A stretch of DNA of 8,253 bases. It comes from Hyphomonas sp. (GTDB lineage: Bacteria > Pseudomonadota > Alphaproteobacteria > Caulobacterales > Hyphomonadaceae). This document shows positions 1 to 5,477 of this stretch, piece after piece (the first letter of the stretch is position 1; each line of letters starts with the position of its first letter). Both the position numbers and the translations under genes were made by a program. A model generated the notes under the pieces. That model was not told the origin of the DNA, did no database searches, and was given only the letters and a program-made list of their open reading frames with translations. The stretch covers positions 1-8,253 of the forward strand of contig DNFL01000052.1 of NCBI GenBank assembly GCA_003486945.1, read 5' to 3'.

Positions 1-13
1 GCTGGCGGTGTAA
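1..13 (+). CDS. 3' end of an upstream gene, probably sufD (partial)
   Basis: The frame ending in L-A-V-stop closes with TAA at 11-13. Its last A is the first base of the sufS ATG (a TAATG overlap). The same tail recurs before the second sufS start, where it reads R-K-W-L-A-V-stop at 123-143. Alphaproteobacterial suf operons usually place sufD directly before sufS, so sufD is the likely owner. Too little sequence remains to identify it from protein features, so the assignment is inference from gene order and the translational-coupling overlap. Confidence 0.35.
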
Positions 14-150
14 TGCGTAAGCTCGACCTCCCCGCCATCCGTGCCGAATTCCCGATCCTCTCGCGCGAGGTCAACGGCCATCCGCTGGTCTATCTCGACA
101 ACGCCGCCAGCGCGCAGAAGCCCGCAAATGGCTGGCGGTGTAATGCGTAA
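13..150 (+). pseudogene. Truncated first copy of the sufS 5' end
   Basis: The ATG at 13 opens a frame identical to the first 37 codons of sufS. It then runs into the repeat junction and stops at 148-150 after eight unrelated codons. The resulting 45-residue peptide ends just after the YLDNAA segment and lacks the PLP lysine and the catalytic cysteine, so it cannot be a cysteine desulfurase. It exists only because of the 130-base duplication and is most likely an artefact rather than a relic gene. Confidence 0.6.
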
Positions 151-1363
151 GCTCGACCTCCCCGCCATCCGTGCCGAATTCCCGATCCTCTCGCGCGAGG
201 TCAACGGCCATCCGCTGGTCTATCTCGACAACGCCGCCAGCGCGCAGAAGCCCAATGCCGTCATCGACGCGCTCGCAAACCAGATGCGCACGGCCTATGC
301 CAACGTCCACCGCGGCCTGCATACTCTCGCCAACGAAACCACCGAAGCCTTCGAAGCAGCCCGCGAAACCGTCCGCGCTTTCCTGAAGGCTCCGTCTACG
401 GACAATATCATATTCACCAAGGGCTCGACCGAGGGCATCAACCTCGTCGCCTCCGCCCTCGCTGCGCGCATCCAGCCGGGCGACGAGATCGTCGTCTCGA
501 TCATGGAGCATCATTCCAACATCGTGCCCTGGCACTTCCTGCGCGAGCGCCAAGGCGCTGTCCTGCGCTGGGTCGGCCTCACCGAAGATGGATCGCTCGA
601 TATGGACGCGATGGCCGCCGCCATCGGACCTAAAACAAAGATGGTCGCCGTCACGCACATGAGCAACGTGCTCGGAACCGTCACCGATGTCGCCGCCATC
701 ACTGAGCTCGCCCACGCTGCCGGCGCCGAAATCCTCATCGATGGCAGCCAGGCCGCCGTGCACCTGCCGGTCGATGTGCAGGCCATTGGCTGCGACTGGT
801 ATGTCATCACCGGCCACAAGATCTACGGCCCCACCGGCATCGGCGCGCTCTACGGCACTTCCGAAGCGCTCGCCCGCGCGCGGCCCTATCAGGGCGGCGG
901 CGAAATGATCGAGGTCGTGGAGCTGGAGCGCGTCACCTACAACACCGCCCCGCACAAGTTCGAAGCCGGCACGCCGCCCATCCTCGAAGCCATCGGTTTC
1001 GGCGCGGCACTGCGCTGGCTCAGCCAGTTCGACAAAGCCGAAATCGCCGCCCACGAGCATGCCCTCTATGCCCGCGCCGCCAATGCTCTGCGCAGCGTGA
1101 ACGGGATCCGCATCCACGGCGAAGCGCCCGGTAAAGGCGCCGTCCTCGCCTTCAGCCTCGAGGGCGCCCACCCGCACGACCTCGCCCAGATCCTCGACCG
1201 CTACGGCGTCGCGATTCGCGCAGGCCACCACTGTGCCCAGCCCTTAATGCAGCATTTAGGCTTCACAGCTACGGCGCGGGCCAGTTTCGCCCTATATAAC
1301 ACGGAGGCCGAGGTAGACGCGCTGGCCGAAGCGCTCGCCAAGGCGCGGAAAATGCTGGTATAG
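143..1363 (+). CDS. sufS: Cysteine desulfurase SufS (group II)
   Basis: This PLP enzyme removes sulfur from L-cysteine as an enzyme-bound persulfide, giving alanine and supplying sulfide to the cytosolic SUF Fe-S cluster scaffold. The 406-residue product has the usual family length. Visible landmarks are YLDNAA near residue 32, the EHHSN segment with the PLP-stacking histidine, the Schiff-base lysine in TGHK at residue 226, and the catalytic cysteine in RAGHHCAQP at residue 364. The last two positions match E. coli SufS numbering. The ATG at 143 is preferred because it overlaps the presumed sufD stop (TAATG) and gives the normal N-terminus [14 protein letters not shown]. The longer open frame from 41 exists only through the repeat. 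sufT follows after 7 bases, indicating one operon. No separate promoter is visible. Confidence 0.96.
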   Translation: MRKLDLPAIRAEFPILSREVNGHPLVYLDNAASAQKPNAVIDALANQMRTAYANVHRGLHTLANETTEAFEAARETVRAFLKAPSTDNIIFTKGSTEGINLVASALAARIQPGDEIVVSIMEHHSNIVPWHFLRERQGAVLRWVGLTEDGSLDMDAMAAAIGPKTKMVAVTHMSNVLGTVTDVAAITELAHAAGAEILIDGSQAAVHLPVDVQAIGCDWYVITGHKIYGPTGIGALYGTSEALARARPYQGGGEMIEVVELERVTYNTAPHKFEAGTPPILEAIGFGAALRWLSQFDKAEIAAHEHALYARAANALRSVNGIRIHGEAPGKGAVLAFSLEGAHPHDLAQILDRYGVAIRAGHHCAQPLMQHLGFTATARASFALYNTEAEVDALAEALAKARKMLV

Positions 1364-1370
1364 TTTCAAG

Positions 1371-1754
1371 ATGGCTGACGATCTGACCTCCCAGAAACTG
1401 CTCGGCGCCCGCGATCCCGCGGCAGTGTCCGCGATTCCGCAGGAAGAACTCGACCGTTTGACCGACGAGCTGATCGCCGCCTTCAAGACCGTGTTCGACC
1501 CAGAAATCCCGGTCGACATCTATGAGCTCGGCCTCATCTATAAGGTCGATATCGATGATGACCGCAAGGTCGATATAGAGATGACACTGACCGCCCCCGG
1601 CTGCCCTGTCGCCGGAGACATGCCGGGCTGGGTGGAAAACGCCGCGAAGGGCGTAGACGGCGTAAAGGATGTCGAAGTCCGCCTTACCTTCGATCCGCCC
1701 TGGACCCCCGCCCGCATGTCGGATGAAGCGCGCCTCGCGCTGAACATGCTCTGA
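1371..1754 (+). CDS. sufT: SUF Fe-S assembly protein SufT (MIP18/DUF59 family)
   Basis: SufT proteins are small cytosolic MIP18/DUF59 factors that help Fe-S cluster assembly or delivery to client proteins; the exact chemistry is not settled. The product is 127 residues. An N-terminal extension of about 35 residues precedes the domain, which has FDPEIPVDIYELGLIY around residues 43-58 and TLTAPGCP with the conserved cysteine at residue 78. The C-terminal DPPWTPARMS segment is also typical. It starts 7 bases after the sufS stop, so the two are almost certainly co-transcribed. No strong Shine-Dalgarno sequence precedes the ATG, which suggests translational coupling. Its stop lies four bases from the stop of the convergent TetR gene. 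Confidence 0.93.
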   Translation: MADDLTSQKLLGARDPAAVSAIPQEELDRLTDELIAAFKTVFDPEIPVDIYELGLIYKVDIDDDRKVDIEMTLTAPGCPVAGDMPGWVENAAKGVDGVKDVEVRLTFDPPWTPARMSDEARLALNML

Positions 1755-1758
1755 GGGC

Positions 1759-2367
1759 TCAGCCCCGCCGGTCTTCAGCCTGCGCCAGTTTCGACAGCCC
1801 CATCCAGATCGTCCGGATCGCCTGGCGCGATTTCAGCTGAGCCTCGTAGTCTCCGTCGCCGCCATCTATCACCGCCCGGTCATACGCCCCGCTCATCAGC
1901 GAGGTGATCGCGTCCACATCGATTTCCGAAGGCAGCTGCCCGGCCAGTTTCGCGCCGGTGACACCGAGCCGGAGCGCGGCATGGGTGGATTCTGAATCCA
2001 CCCGGTGCACATGCTTGTGCCCCAGCACGCGCGGTGCATCCACGAACAGGATGCGGAAAGTCTCCGGCGCCGAGCAGGTGATGACGAACATGTCCCCGCC
2101 ATCGATCAGCATCTGCAGCGCATTCTGACTGCATTCCACCCGCGTGGTGATCTGGGTGCGCACATAGTCGAACTCGGCGGCCACCACGGCCTCGAACAGT
2201 TCCAGCTTGCCGGAAAAGTGCAGGTAAAAACTATCCCTTGATATTCCGGCAGCTTTGGCTATCTCAGGCGCGGTCACCGCGTCGTAACCATGTTTTCCGA
2301 ACAGGTCGCGTGCGGCGAGTACCAGATCGGCGGCGGTCGAAAGTCGCTCTTTCTGCTGGAGTTGCAT
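1759..2367 (-). CDS. TetR/AcrR-family transcriptional regulator (TetR1)
   Basis: This is a probable cytosolic ligand-responsive DNA-binding protein, 202 residues, normal for TetR regulators. The N-terminal helix-turn-helix is clear: LFGKHGYDAVTAPEIAKAAG then ISRDSFYLHFSGKLELFEAV, roughly residues 22-61. The C-terminal ligand domain is divergent and gives no hint of the effector. I chose the ATG at 2367 over the TTG one codon upstream because an AAGGAGGG Shine-Dalgarno sits six bases before it. The gene lies antisense between sufT and sufA, where suf operons are normally continuous. It may regulate itself through the inverted repeat covering its leader. It could also influence sufA, whose putative promoter lies about 45 bases beyond that repeat. 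Neither is shown. Confidence 0.9.
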   Translation of the reverse strand: MQLQQKERLSTAADLVLAARDLFGKHGYDAVTAPEIAKAAGISRDSFYLHFSGKLELFEAVVAAEFDYVRTQITTRVECSQNALQMLIDGGDMFVITCSAPETFRILFVDAPRVLGHKHVHRVDSESTHAALRLGVTGAKLAGQLPSEIDVDAITSLMSGAYDRAVIDGGDGDYEAQLKSRQAIRTIWMGLSKLAQAEDRRG

Positions 2368-2369
2368 CA

Positions 2370-2392
2370 AATACCCTCCTTGGAGGAGTATT
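2370..2392. promoter_or_regulatory. Imperfect palindrome over the TetR1 Shine-Dalgarno (candidate operator)
   Basis: The outer arms AATAC and GTATT are perfect inverted copies. Between them CCTCC and GGAGG form a second pair offset by one base. The repeat overlaps the tetR1 ribosome binding site, so protein bound here could repress the gene. The purine-rich centre may merely reflect the Shine-Dalgarno sequence, so operator function is inference. Confidence 0.35.
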
Positions 2393-2436
2393 GTTCACGG
2401 CAGATCCGGCCTCGCGCAACTGGCTCTGTGTCACAG

Positions 2437-2464
2437 TTGCTTTTGCTGCGTTTCGAAGGATAAT
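2437..2464 (+). promoter_or_regulatory. Candidate sigma70-type promoter for sufA
   Basis: TTGCTT at 2437-2442 and GATAAT at 2459-2464 are separated by 16 bases and point at sufA. A promoter is needed here because the antisense TetR gene separates sufA from sufT. A short perfect palindrome, CTGTG-A-CACAG, lies immediately upstream at about 2426-2436. I saw no convincing Fur box, iron-responsive operator or IscR site. Confidence 0.4.
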
Positions 2465-2523
2465 GCGCCGCGAAGGATGGATCAGGCCTTGATATGGCCC
2501 CCGGATTCTCCCACCTAGAGCGC

Positions 2524-2883
2524 ATGGCCAGACGTCCGAGACCCAAACCCGTACGCCTTTCCGACGCCGCCGCCGCGCGCGTACGTGAGATCATGGCCGA
2601 ACGCGGCCTCGGCTATCTCCGGGTCGGCGTCACCAATGGCGGCTGTGCCGGCATGGAATACGTCATGGACTATGCCGCCGCGCCCCAGCCGCTCGATGAA
2701 GTGGTTGAGGATAACGGTGTCACCATCCTGATCGATGCCAAGGCCGTCCTCTTCCTGCTCGGCAGCGAGGTCGATTACGAAACCACGCTGCTCCACGAGA
2801 AGTTCGTGTTCCGCAATCCCAACCAGACCGATGCCTGCGGCTGCGGCGAGAGCGTCACCATCGTTCCGGCCGCAGCGGAATAG
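2524..2883 (+). CDS. sufA: A-type Fe-S carrier SufA (HesB/IscA family)
   Basis: A-type carriers receive Fe-S clusters from the SufBCD scaffold and pass them to apo-proteins in the cytosol. The 119-residue product has all three cluster-ligating cysteines: residue 41 in NGGCAGMEY, and residues 105 and 107 in ACGCGES. The core LSDAAAARVREIM, followed later by LFLLGSEVDYE, is typical of the family. The start is uncertain. The ATG at 2524 gives the usual short basic N-terminus (MARRPRPKPVRLS), while an in-frame ATG at 2494 would add ten residues; neither has a strong Shine-Dalgarno. The gene is detached from sufS-sufT by the antisense TetR gene and probably has its own promoter. The DNA glycosylase gene begins 15 bases after its stop. 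Confidence 0.93.
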   Translation: MARRPRPKPVRLSDAAAARVREIMAERGLGYLRVGVTNGGCAGMEYVMDYAAAPQPLDEVVEDNGVTILIDAKAVLFLLGSEVDYETTLLHEKFVFRNPNQTDACGCGESVTIVPAAAE

Positions 2884-2898
2884 TCCGGCCGTGTGCGG

Positions 2899-3387
2899 AT
2901 GATTGTCCGCAGCTTCCCGCCGATCTCCGCGCCCGGCGCGCGCCTCCTCATCCTCGGCAGCATGCCCGGCATCGCCTCGCTTGAGGCCGGCCAGTATTAC
3001 GCCCATCCCCGCAACGCCTTCTGGCCGATCATGGGCCGCCTGTTCGGCGCCGGCCCGGCTATGCCGTATGCGGAGCGTACCGCTCGTCTGCGGTCACAAG
3101 GCGTCGCTGTCTGGGATGTCCTGCAACTTTGCGTGCGCGAAGGCAGCCTGGACGCCAACATACGCGATGAGGTCCCCAACGATTTCGCTGCCTTCTTCGC
3201 CGGGCATCCGGGAATCGTCCGTGTGCTGCTGAACGGCGGCAAGGCAGCGGCCAGCTTTCGCAAACATGCCGCTCACCTCCTGCCGCCCGCCGCGCAGACC
3301 ATCGCTGTCCCGTCGACCAGCCCGGCTCATGCCGCACGCAGCCTTGACCAGAAGCTCTCTCTCTGGCGCGCGGCACTCTGCGCCTGA
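2899..3387 (+). CDS. Hypoxanthine (deoxyinosine) DNA glycosylase, UDG family 6
   Basis: This is a DNA repair enzyme of the uracil-DNA glycosylase superfamily, family 6, whose members excise hypoxanthine formed by adenine deamination, starting base-excision repair. The 162-residue product has the family pattern in order: RSFPPI at the N-terminus, GSMPG at 20-24, YYAHPRNAFWPIM at 33-45 with the asparagine at 39, the central AVWDVLQ segment, and PSTSPAHA near 138-145. I took the ATG at 2899 because MIVRSFPPI is the expected N-terminus; a GTG two codons earlier is possible. It follows sufA by 15 bases and is probably co-transcribed with it. This family lacks the Fe-S cluster found in UDG families 4 and 5, so the link with sufA need not be functional. 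Its TGA touches the convergent gdx stop. Confidence 0.9.
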   Translation: MIVRSFPPISAPGARLLILGSMPGIASLEAGQYYAHPRNAFWPIMGRLFGAGPAMPYAERTARLRSQGVAVWDVLQLCVREGSLDANIRDEVPNDFAAFFAGHPGIVRVLLNGGKAAASFRKHAAHLLPPAAQTIAVPSTSPAHAARSLDQKLSLWRAALCA

Positions 3388-3699
3388 TCACGCCAGCTTC
3401 ATCATCACCAGACCGCCGGCAATCATCGCCGCCGCCATCAGACGCATCGGCGTCACAGCTTCCTGCAGCCATACGACGCCAAACAGGAAAGCGCCAACTG
3501 CGCCGATCCCCGTCCACACCATGAAGGCCGTGCCAAGCGGCAGGTTGCGCATCGCGAGCGCCAGCAGGAAGAAACTGGAAGGCATGGCTGCAGCCATGAT
3601 CAATGTCGGCCCGAGGCGCGTGAAACCGGCAGATTGTTTCATGGAAGCCGCCCACACGATTTCCAGCAGGCCGGCAAGAACTAGAAGACCCCAGGTCAT
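3388..3699 (-). CDS. gdx: SMR-family guanidinium exporter Gdx (SugE-type)
   Basis: This four-helix inner-membrane transporter of the small multidrug resistance family functions as a dual-topology dimer. The Gdx subtype exchanges guanidinium for protons. The 103-residue product has four hydrophobic segments (about 4-21, 31-50, 57-75 and 83-101). It matches E. coli SugE closely in LLEIVWA, KQSAGFTRL, LPLGTAFMVWTGIGAVGA and NPMRL-like TPMRL. The Gdx residues Glu13, Trp16, Ser42 and Trp62 are all present. Residue 59 is Phe, where Gdx proteins usually have Tyr. The ATG is preceded by CGGAG at a suitable distance. A two-hairpin leader resembling a guanidine-II riboswitch supports a role in guanidine export. 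The gene converges on the glycosylase gene with no bases between the stops. Confidence 0.92.
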   Translation of the reverse strand: MTWGLLVLAGLLEIVWAASMKQSAGFTRLGPTLIMAAAMPSSFFLLALAMRNLPLGTAFMVWTGIGAVGAFLFGVVWLQEAVTPMRLMAAAMIAGGLVMMKLA

Positions 3700-3717
3700 G
3701 GGAAGCTCCGCATTTAG

Positions 3718-3762
3718 CGGGCCGTCCCGATCACGTTCCCAAACTGGGGGAGGCCGACCTCC
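3718..3762 (-). ncRNA. Candidate guanidine-II (mini-ykkC) riboswitch upstream of gdx, variant first loop
   Basis: Two short hairpins lie in the gdx leader. The gene-proximal one (3718-3729) is CGGG-ACGG-CCCG, with the ACGR tetraloop that defines guanidine-II. The distal one (3749-3762) is GGAGG-TCGG-CCTCC, keeping the central CG of the loop but with U instead of A at its first position. A 19-base linker joins them, and the CGGAG ribosome binding site begins seven bases after the second hairpin, as expected for translational control. The family commonly sits in front of gdx/sugE genes. Ligand binding is inference. The variant loop could weaken binding or be a sequencing error. Confidence 0.5.
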
Positions 3763-3775
3763 TGAGTGTGCTGCT

Positions 3776-3781
3776 TAAATA
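3776..3781 (-). promoter_or_regulatory. Candidate -10 element for gdx
   Basis: TATTTA on the - strand lies about 13 bases before the first leader hairpin. Transcription would then start just ahead of the two-hairpin element. No good -35 hexamer is seen at 16-18 bases; CTGGAC at 17 bases is a weak match. Confidence 0.3.
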
Positions 3782-3785
3782 AGAA

Positions 3786-3860
3786 TTCCGGAGCGGAAGT
3801 CCAGTGCTGCTGGACGCTACCTGAACCTCTCTCCGAAGGGGCTTGAGAGCGCCTCAAGCC
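3786..3860 (-). terminator. Three consecutive hairpins downstream of plsC
   Basis: In transcript order after plsC there are three. The first is GGCTTGAG/CTCAAGCC with a five-base loop (3840-3860), which includes the plsC stop codon. The second is GTCCAG/CTGGAC with a five-base loop (3799-3815). The third is TTCCG/CGGAA with a three-base loop (3786-3798), followed by the T-rich TTCTTATTT. Only the last has a tail resembling an intrinsic terminator, and its stem is short. The tail also overlaps the candidate gdx -10. Together they may separate plsC from gdx transcription, but efficiency is uncertain. Confidence 0.35.
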
Positions 3861-4660
3861 TTCTTGAACGCCGCCAGATCAGTCACCGTCGGCGCGGCTT
3901 CAAAGCCGTTCGGCGGGTCGGGAATGAGTGTGGCGCGGCGCACAGGCCCGCCCGTCGCTTCTGCCACCAGCTCCGCCGTGCGCGCTTCAACAGCTTCCGT
4001 AAGGCGTGCGATGAATTCGTCCTTCGGCAGGCCGGGCGGGATCGGGTCGAGGAACTCGATCACCGCCGTCCCTCGCGCGCGCGGCGTTTCCTGCTGCTGC
4101 CAGAACACGCCGATATTCGTCGCTACCGGCACAACCGGCACGCCCATCGCCTCGGCCATGTGCCACACGCCGGACTTGTAGCGGAAATGATAGCCCACCG
4201 GCGCAAGATGCCCCTCCGGATAGATCAGCACGCGCCGCCCATCTTCCTTCGCCTTCGACATGCCATTCGCCAGCGAGGAGGCCTTCTTCTCGCCGCCGCC
4301 GCAGGTGTCGATGACAATCGCGCCGAGCTTCTTCAGGATGCCGCCCACCAGCGGGAAGCGCTCTAGATGGTCACCCGTCACGAAGGCCAGGTCCTGCACT
4401 TCCGGATAGACGAGAAACCCGTCGCCCCAGCTCTGATGCTTCGCCGCGATCACGAACGCGCCTTCCGGCAGCCGATCGCGCCCGCGCACATCCTTGCGAA
4501 TGCCCGCAATGTGGCGCAGCGCCAGGTTGATCGCCCGCGTATAGCTGCGGATGATGAAGCGCACCGGTCCATGCCCCGGCCAGGCCAGGAAGGGCAGGGA
4601 CATCAGCACATAGCCCACAGAGAGAACCCAGTAGGAGAGCTTGAAGAGAGTGCCGCGCAT
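3854..4660 (-). CDS. Lysophospholipid (1-acylglycerol-3-phosphate) acyltransferase, PlsC-like
   Basis: PlsC-type enzymes transfer an acyl chain to a lysophospholipid, classically 1-acylglycerol-3-phosphate, making phosphatidic acid at the inner membrane. The 268-residue product starts with a hydrophobic segment (about 5-28). It has acyltransferase motif I as HQSWGD at residues 75-80, with the catalytic His75 and Asp80, and the phosphate-binding motif as YPEGH around 147-151, where the classical form is EGTR. A final stretch of about 50 residues lies beyond the core domain. Its ATG is 25 bases after the stop of the TetR2 gene, suggesting a two-gene operon. The exact acceptor lipid cannot be told from sequence, so the gene symbol is left empty. 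Other acyltransferases of this superfamily act on ornithine lipids or lyso-phospholipids. Confidence 0.88.
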   Translation of the reverse strand: MRGTLFKLSYWVLSVGYVLMSLPFLAWPGHGPVRFIIRSYTRAINLALRHIAGIRKDVRGRDRLPEGAFVIAAKHQSWGDGFLVYPEVQDLAFVTGDHLERFPLVGGILKKLGAIVIDTCGGGEKKASSLANGMSKAKEDGRRVLIYPEGHLAPVGYHFRYKSGVWHMAEAMGVPVVPVATNIGVFWQQQETPRARGTAVIEFLDPIPPGLPKDEFIARLTEAVEARTAELVAEATGGPVRRATLIPDPPNGFEAAPTVTDLAAFKKA

Positions 4661-4662
4661 AG

Positions 4663-4674
4663 CGGAGTGCTCCG
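4663..4674 (-). promoter_or_regulatory. Small hairpin holding the plsC Shine-Dalgarno
   Basis: CGGAG-CA-CTCCG is a perfect inverted repeat containing the only good ribosome binding site (GGAG, nine bases before the plsC ATG). It can fold at least as a four-pair stem with a four-base loop. The TetR2 stop codon lies about 12 bases upstream, so a terminating ribosome could melt it, giving translational coupling. Function is inference. Confidence 0.3.
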
Positions 4675-4685
4675 TCGGCTTGCGG

Positions 4686-5300
4686 TCAGCTGGATTTCAG
4701 GACGGCGAGAATGCCGCGCGCCAGCGCCGGCGCATGCTGTGAAAGCGGGCCGGGCAGGCGGTTATAGATCTTGTTCAGGCCGGCCTGCATCACCACGCCC
4801 AGCGCCATCGCCGCCTTCAGCGCCGGGTCGCCCTTCGGAATTGTGCCGTCATCCATCAGCCCACTGATGATCCGCTCGGTCACCGAAACCGGGTCATCCT
4901 CGCGGCGCTTGTCATACGGCAGGTAACGGTTCAGCGAGACGAGGTGGAACGAGAACAACAGGAAGTCCTCATCTGCCAGTTCGCAATACGCCTTCACGGC
5001 GGCCTTCACCTTCTGCTCCAGCGTGCCCGTGCCCGAGAGCACATCCGCCAGCATGCCCGCCAGCCGGTTATGCGTCGCCATGAACAGCGATAGCGCCAGC
5101 TCATCCTTGCCCTTGTAGTGGCGGTAGAGCGCGCCTTCAGACACGCCCGCCTTGTCGGCTATCTCGCGCGTCGTGGCGGCATCAACGCCTTCATGGATGA
5201 ACAGCTTCAGCGCTGCCCGCTCGATTTTCGGCTTGGCGTTGCGCACGCGCGGCTTCTTGTCGGGCTCCTTGCGGGCCACGGAGGGTGCAGTTTTAGCCAT
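4686..5300 (-). CDS. TetR/AcrR-family transcriptional regulator (TetR2)
   Basis: This is a probable repressor of 204 residues. A lysine/arginine-rich tail of about 25 residues precedes a textbook TetR helix-turn-helix: ALKLFIHEGVDAATTREIAD then KAGVSEGALYRHYKGKDEL, roughly residues 30-67. The C-terminal ligand domain is not diagnostic. It is the first gene of a likely two-gene unit with the PlsC-like acyltransferase, which suggests control of membrane lipid acylation in response to a fatty-acyl or lipid-like ligand, as with known TetR-type lipid regulators such as FabR; this is inference from context only. A good promoter and a candidate operator lie just upstream, so autoregulation is likely. 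The ATG at 5300 is the first in the frame with sensible spacing to the promoter; the Shine-Dalgarno is weak. Confidence 0.92.
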   Translation of the reverse strand: MAKTAPSVARKEPDKKPRVRNAKPKIERAALKLFIHEGVDAATTREIADKAGVSEGALYRHYKGKDELALSLFMATHNRLAGMLADVLSGTGTLEQKVKAAVKAYCELADEDFLLFSFHLVSLNRYLPYDKRREDDPVSVTERIISGLMDDGTIPKGDPALKAAMALGVVMQAGLNKIYNRLPGPLSQHAPALARGILAVLKSS

Positions 5301-5329
5301 TCGTGGAATGTCCCTGTTCTGTCATCCGG

Positions 5330-5357
5330 AATATAGCAGGCGCCGCCCGTTTTGCAA
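5330..5357 (-). promoter_or_regulatory. Sigma70-type promoter for tetR2-plsC
   Basis: On the - strand TTGCAA (-35, at 5352-5357) and TATATT (-10, at 5330-5335) are separated by 16 bases. The -10 matches five of six consensus positions. The ATG of tetR2 lies about 30 bases downstream of the -10. This is one of the clearest promoters in the window. Confidence 0.55.
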
Positions 5358-5391
5358 GTGATCATTCGCTCACAAAGTCACCAGTGAATGA
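5358..5391. promoter_or_regulatory. Candidate TetR2 operator next to the -35
   Basis: An inverted repeat has arms TCATTC (5362-5367) and GAATGA (5386-5391). Inside are four half-site-like tetramers: GTGA at 5358, TCAC at 5370, TCAC at 5378 and GTGA at 5384. The last two form TCAC-CA-GTGA. The cluster touches the upstream edge of the tetR2 -35. Its position and symmetry fit a TetR-type site, but no binding sequence is known for this regulator. Confidence 0.35.
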
Positions 5392-5414
5392 ACGCCGCAT
5401 AAAGCATACTTCGC

Positions 5415-5428
5415 CGCGCTTTCGCGCG
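5415..5428 (-). terminator. GC-rich hairpin between purS and tetR2
   Basis: On the - strand CGCGC-GAAA-GCGCG forms a stable five-pair stem with a GNRA loop about 50 bases after the purS stop. No T-run follows directly, so if it ends purCS transcription it is not a canonical intrinsic terminator. The rest of 5392-5477 shows nothing recognisable. Confidence 0.3.
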
Positions 5429-5477
5429 CCGGGCCTGCCTGCAATGACTGGGAGGTAACGCTTGCCGGCTCGCCGCC

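Larger units (their letters stand above)
1..253. repeat. Direct repeat, 123 bp identical copies, period 130
   Basis: Bases 1-123 and 131-253 are identical, and seven bases (GCAAATG, 124-130) separate them. Each copy holds the end of the upstream gene and the first 37 codons of sufS. After the first copy the sequence appears to jump back: bases 123-143 read as an R-K-W-L-A-V-stop tail, as expected for the end of sufD. The true order is therefore probably sufD tail followed by one sufS start. Perfect identity and a position at the very edge of the window suggest an assembly or amplification artefact. A genuine recent tandem duplication cannot be excluded. Confidence 0.95.

Noticed and set aside
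41..142. N-terminal extension of SufS from the ATG at 41
   Set aside because: The extra 34 residues are an out-of-frame reading of the duplicated sufS start and match no desulfurase N-terminus.
71..1231. Long antisense open frame opposite sufS
   Set aside because: It is a shadow of GC-rich codons on the other strand, with low-complexity Gly/Ala/Asp content and no recognisable domain.
2371..2523. Fur, RirA-type or IscR site controlling sufA
   Set aside because: I searched by eye and found no convincing match to the known operators; the short palindromes differ from them.
2515..3006. Antisense frame opposite sufA
   Set aside because: sufA carries all family cysteines on the + strand; the antisense product has no domain.
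3059..3655. Minus-strand frame across the glycosylase and gdx
   Set aside because: It overlaps two well-supported genes in other frames and has a Trp/Arg-rich composition typical of shadows.
3700..3853. Guanidine-I (ykkC) riboswitch before gdx
   Set aside because: None of its long conserved blocks is present; only the two small ACGR-type hairpins fit.
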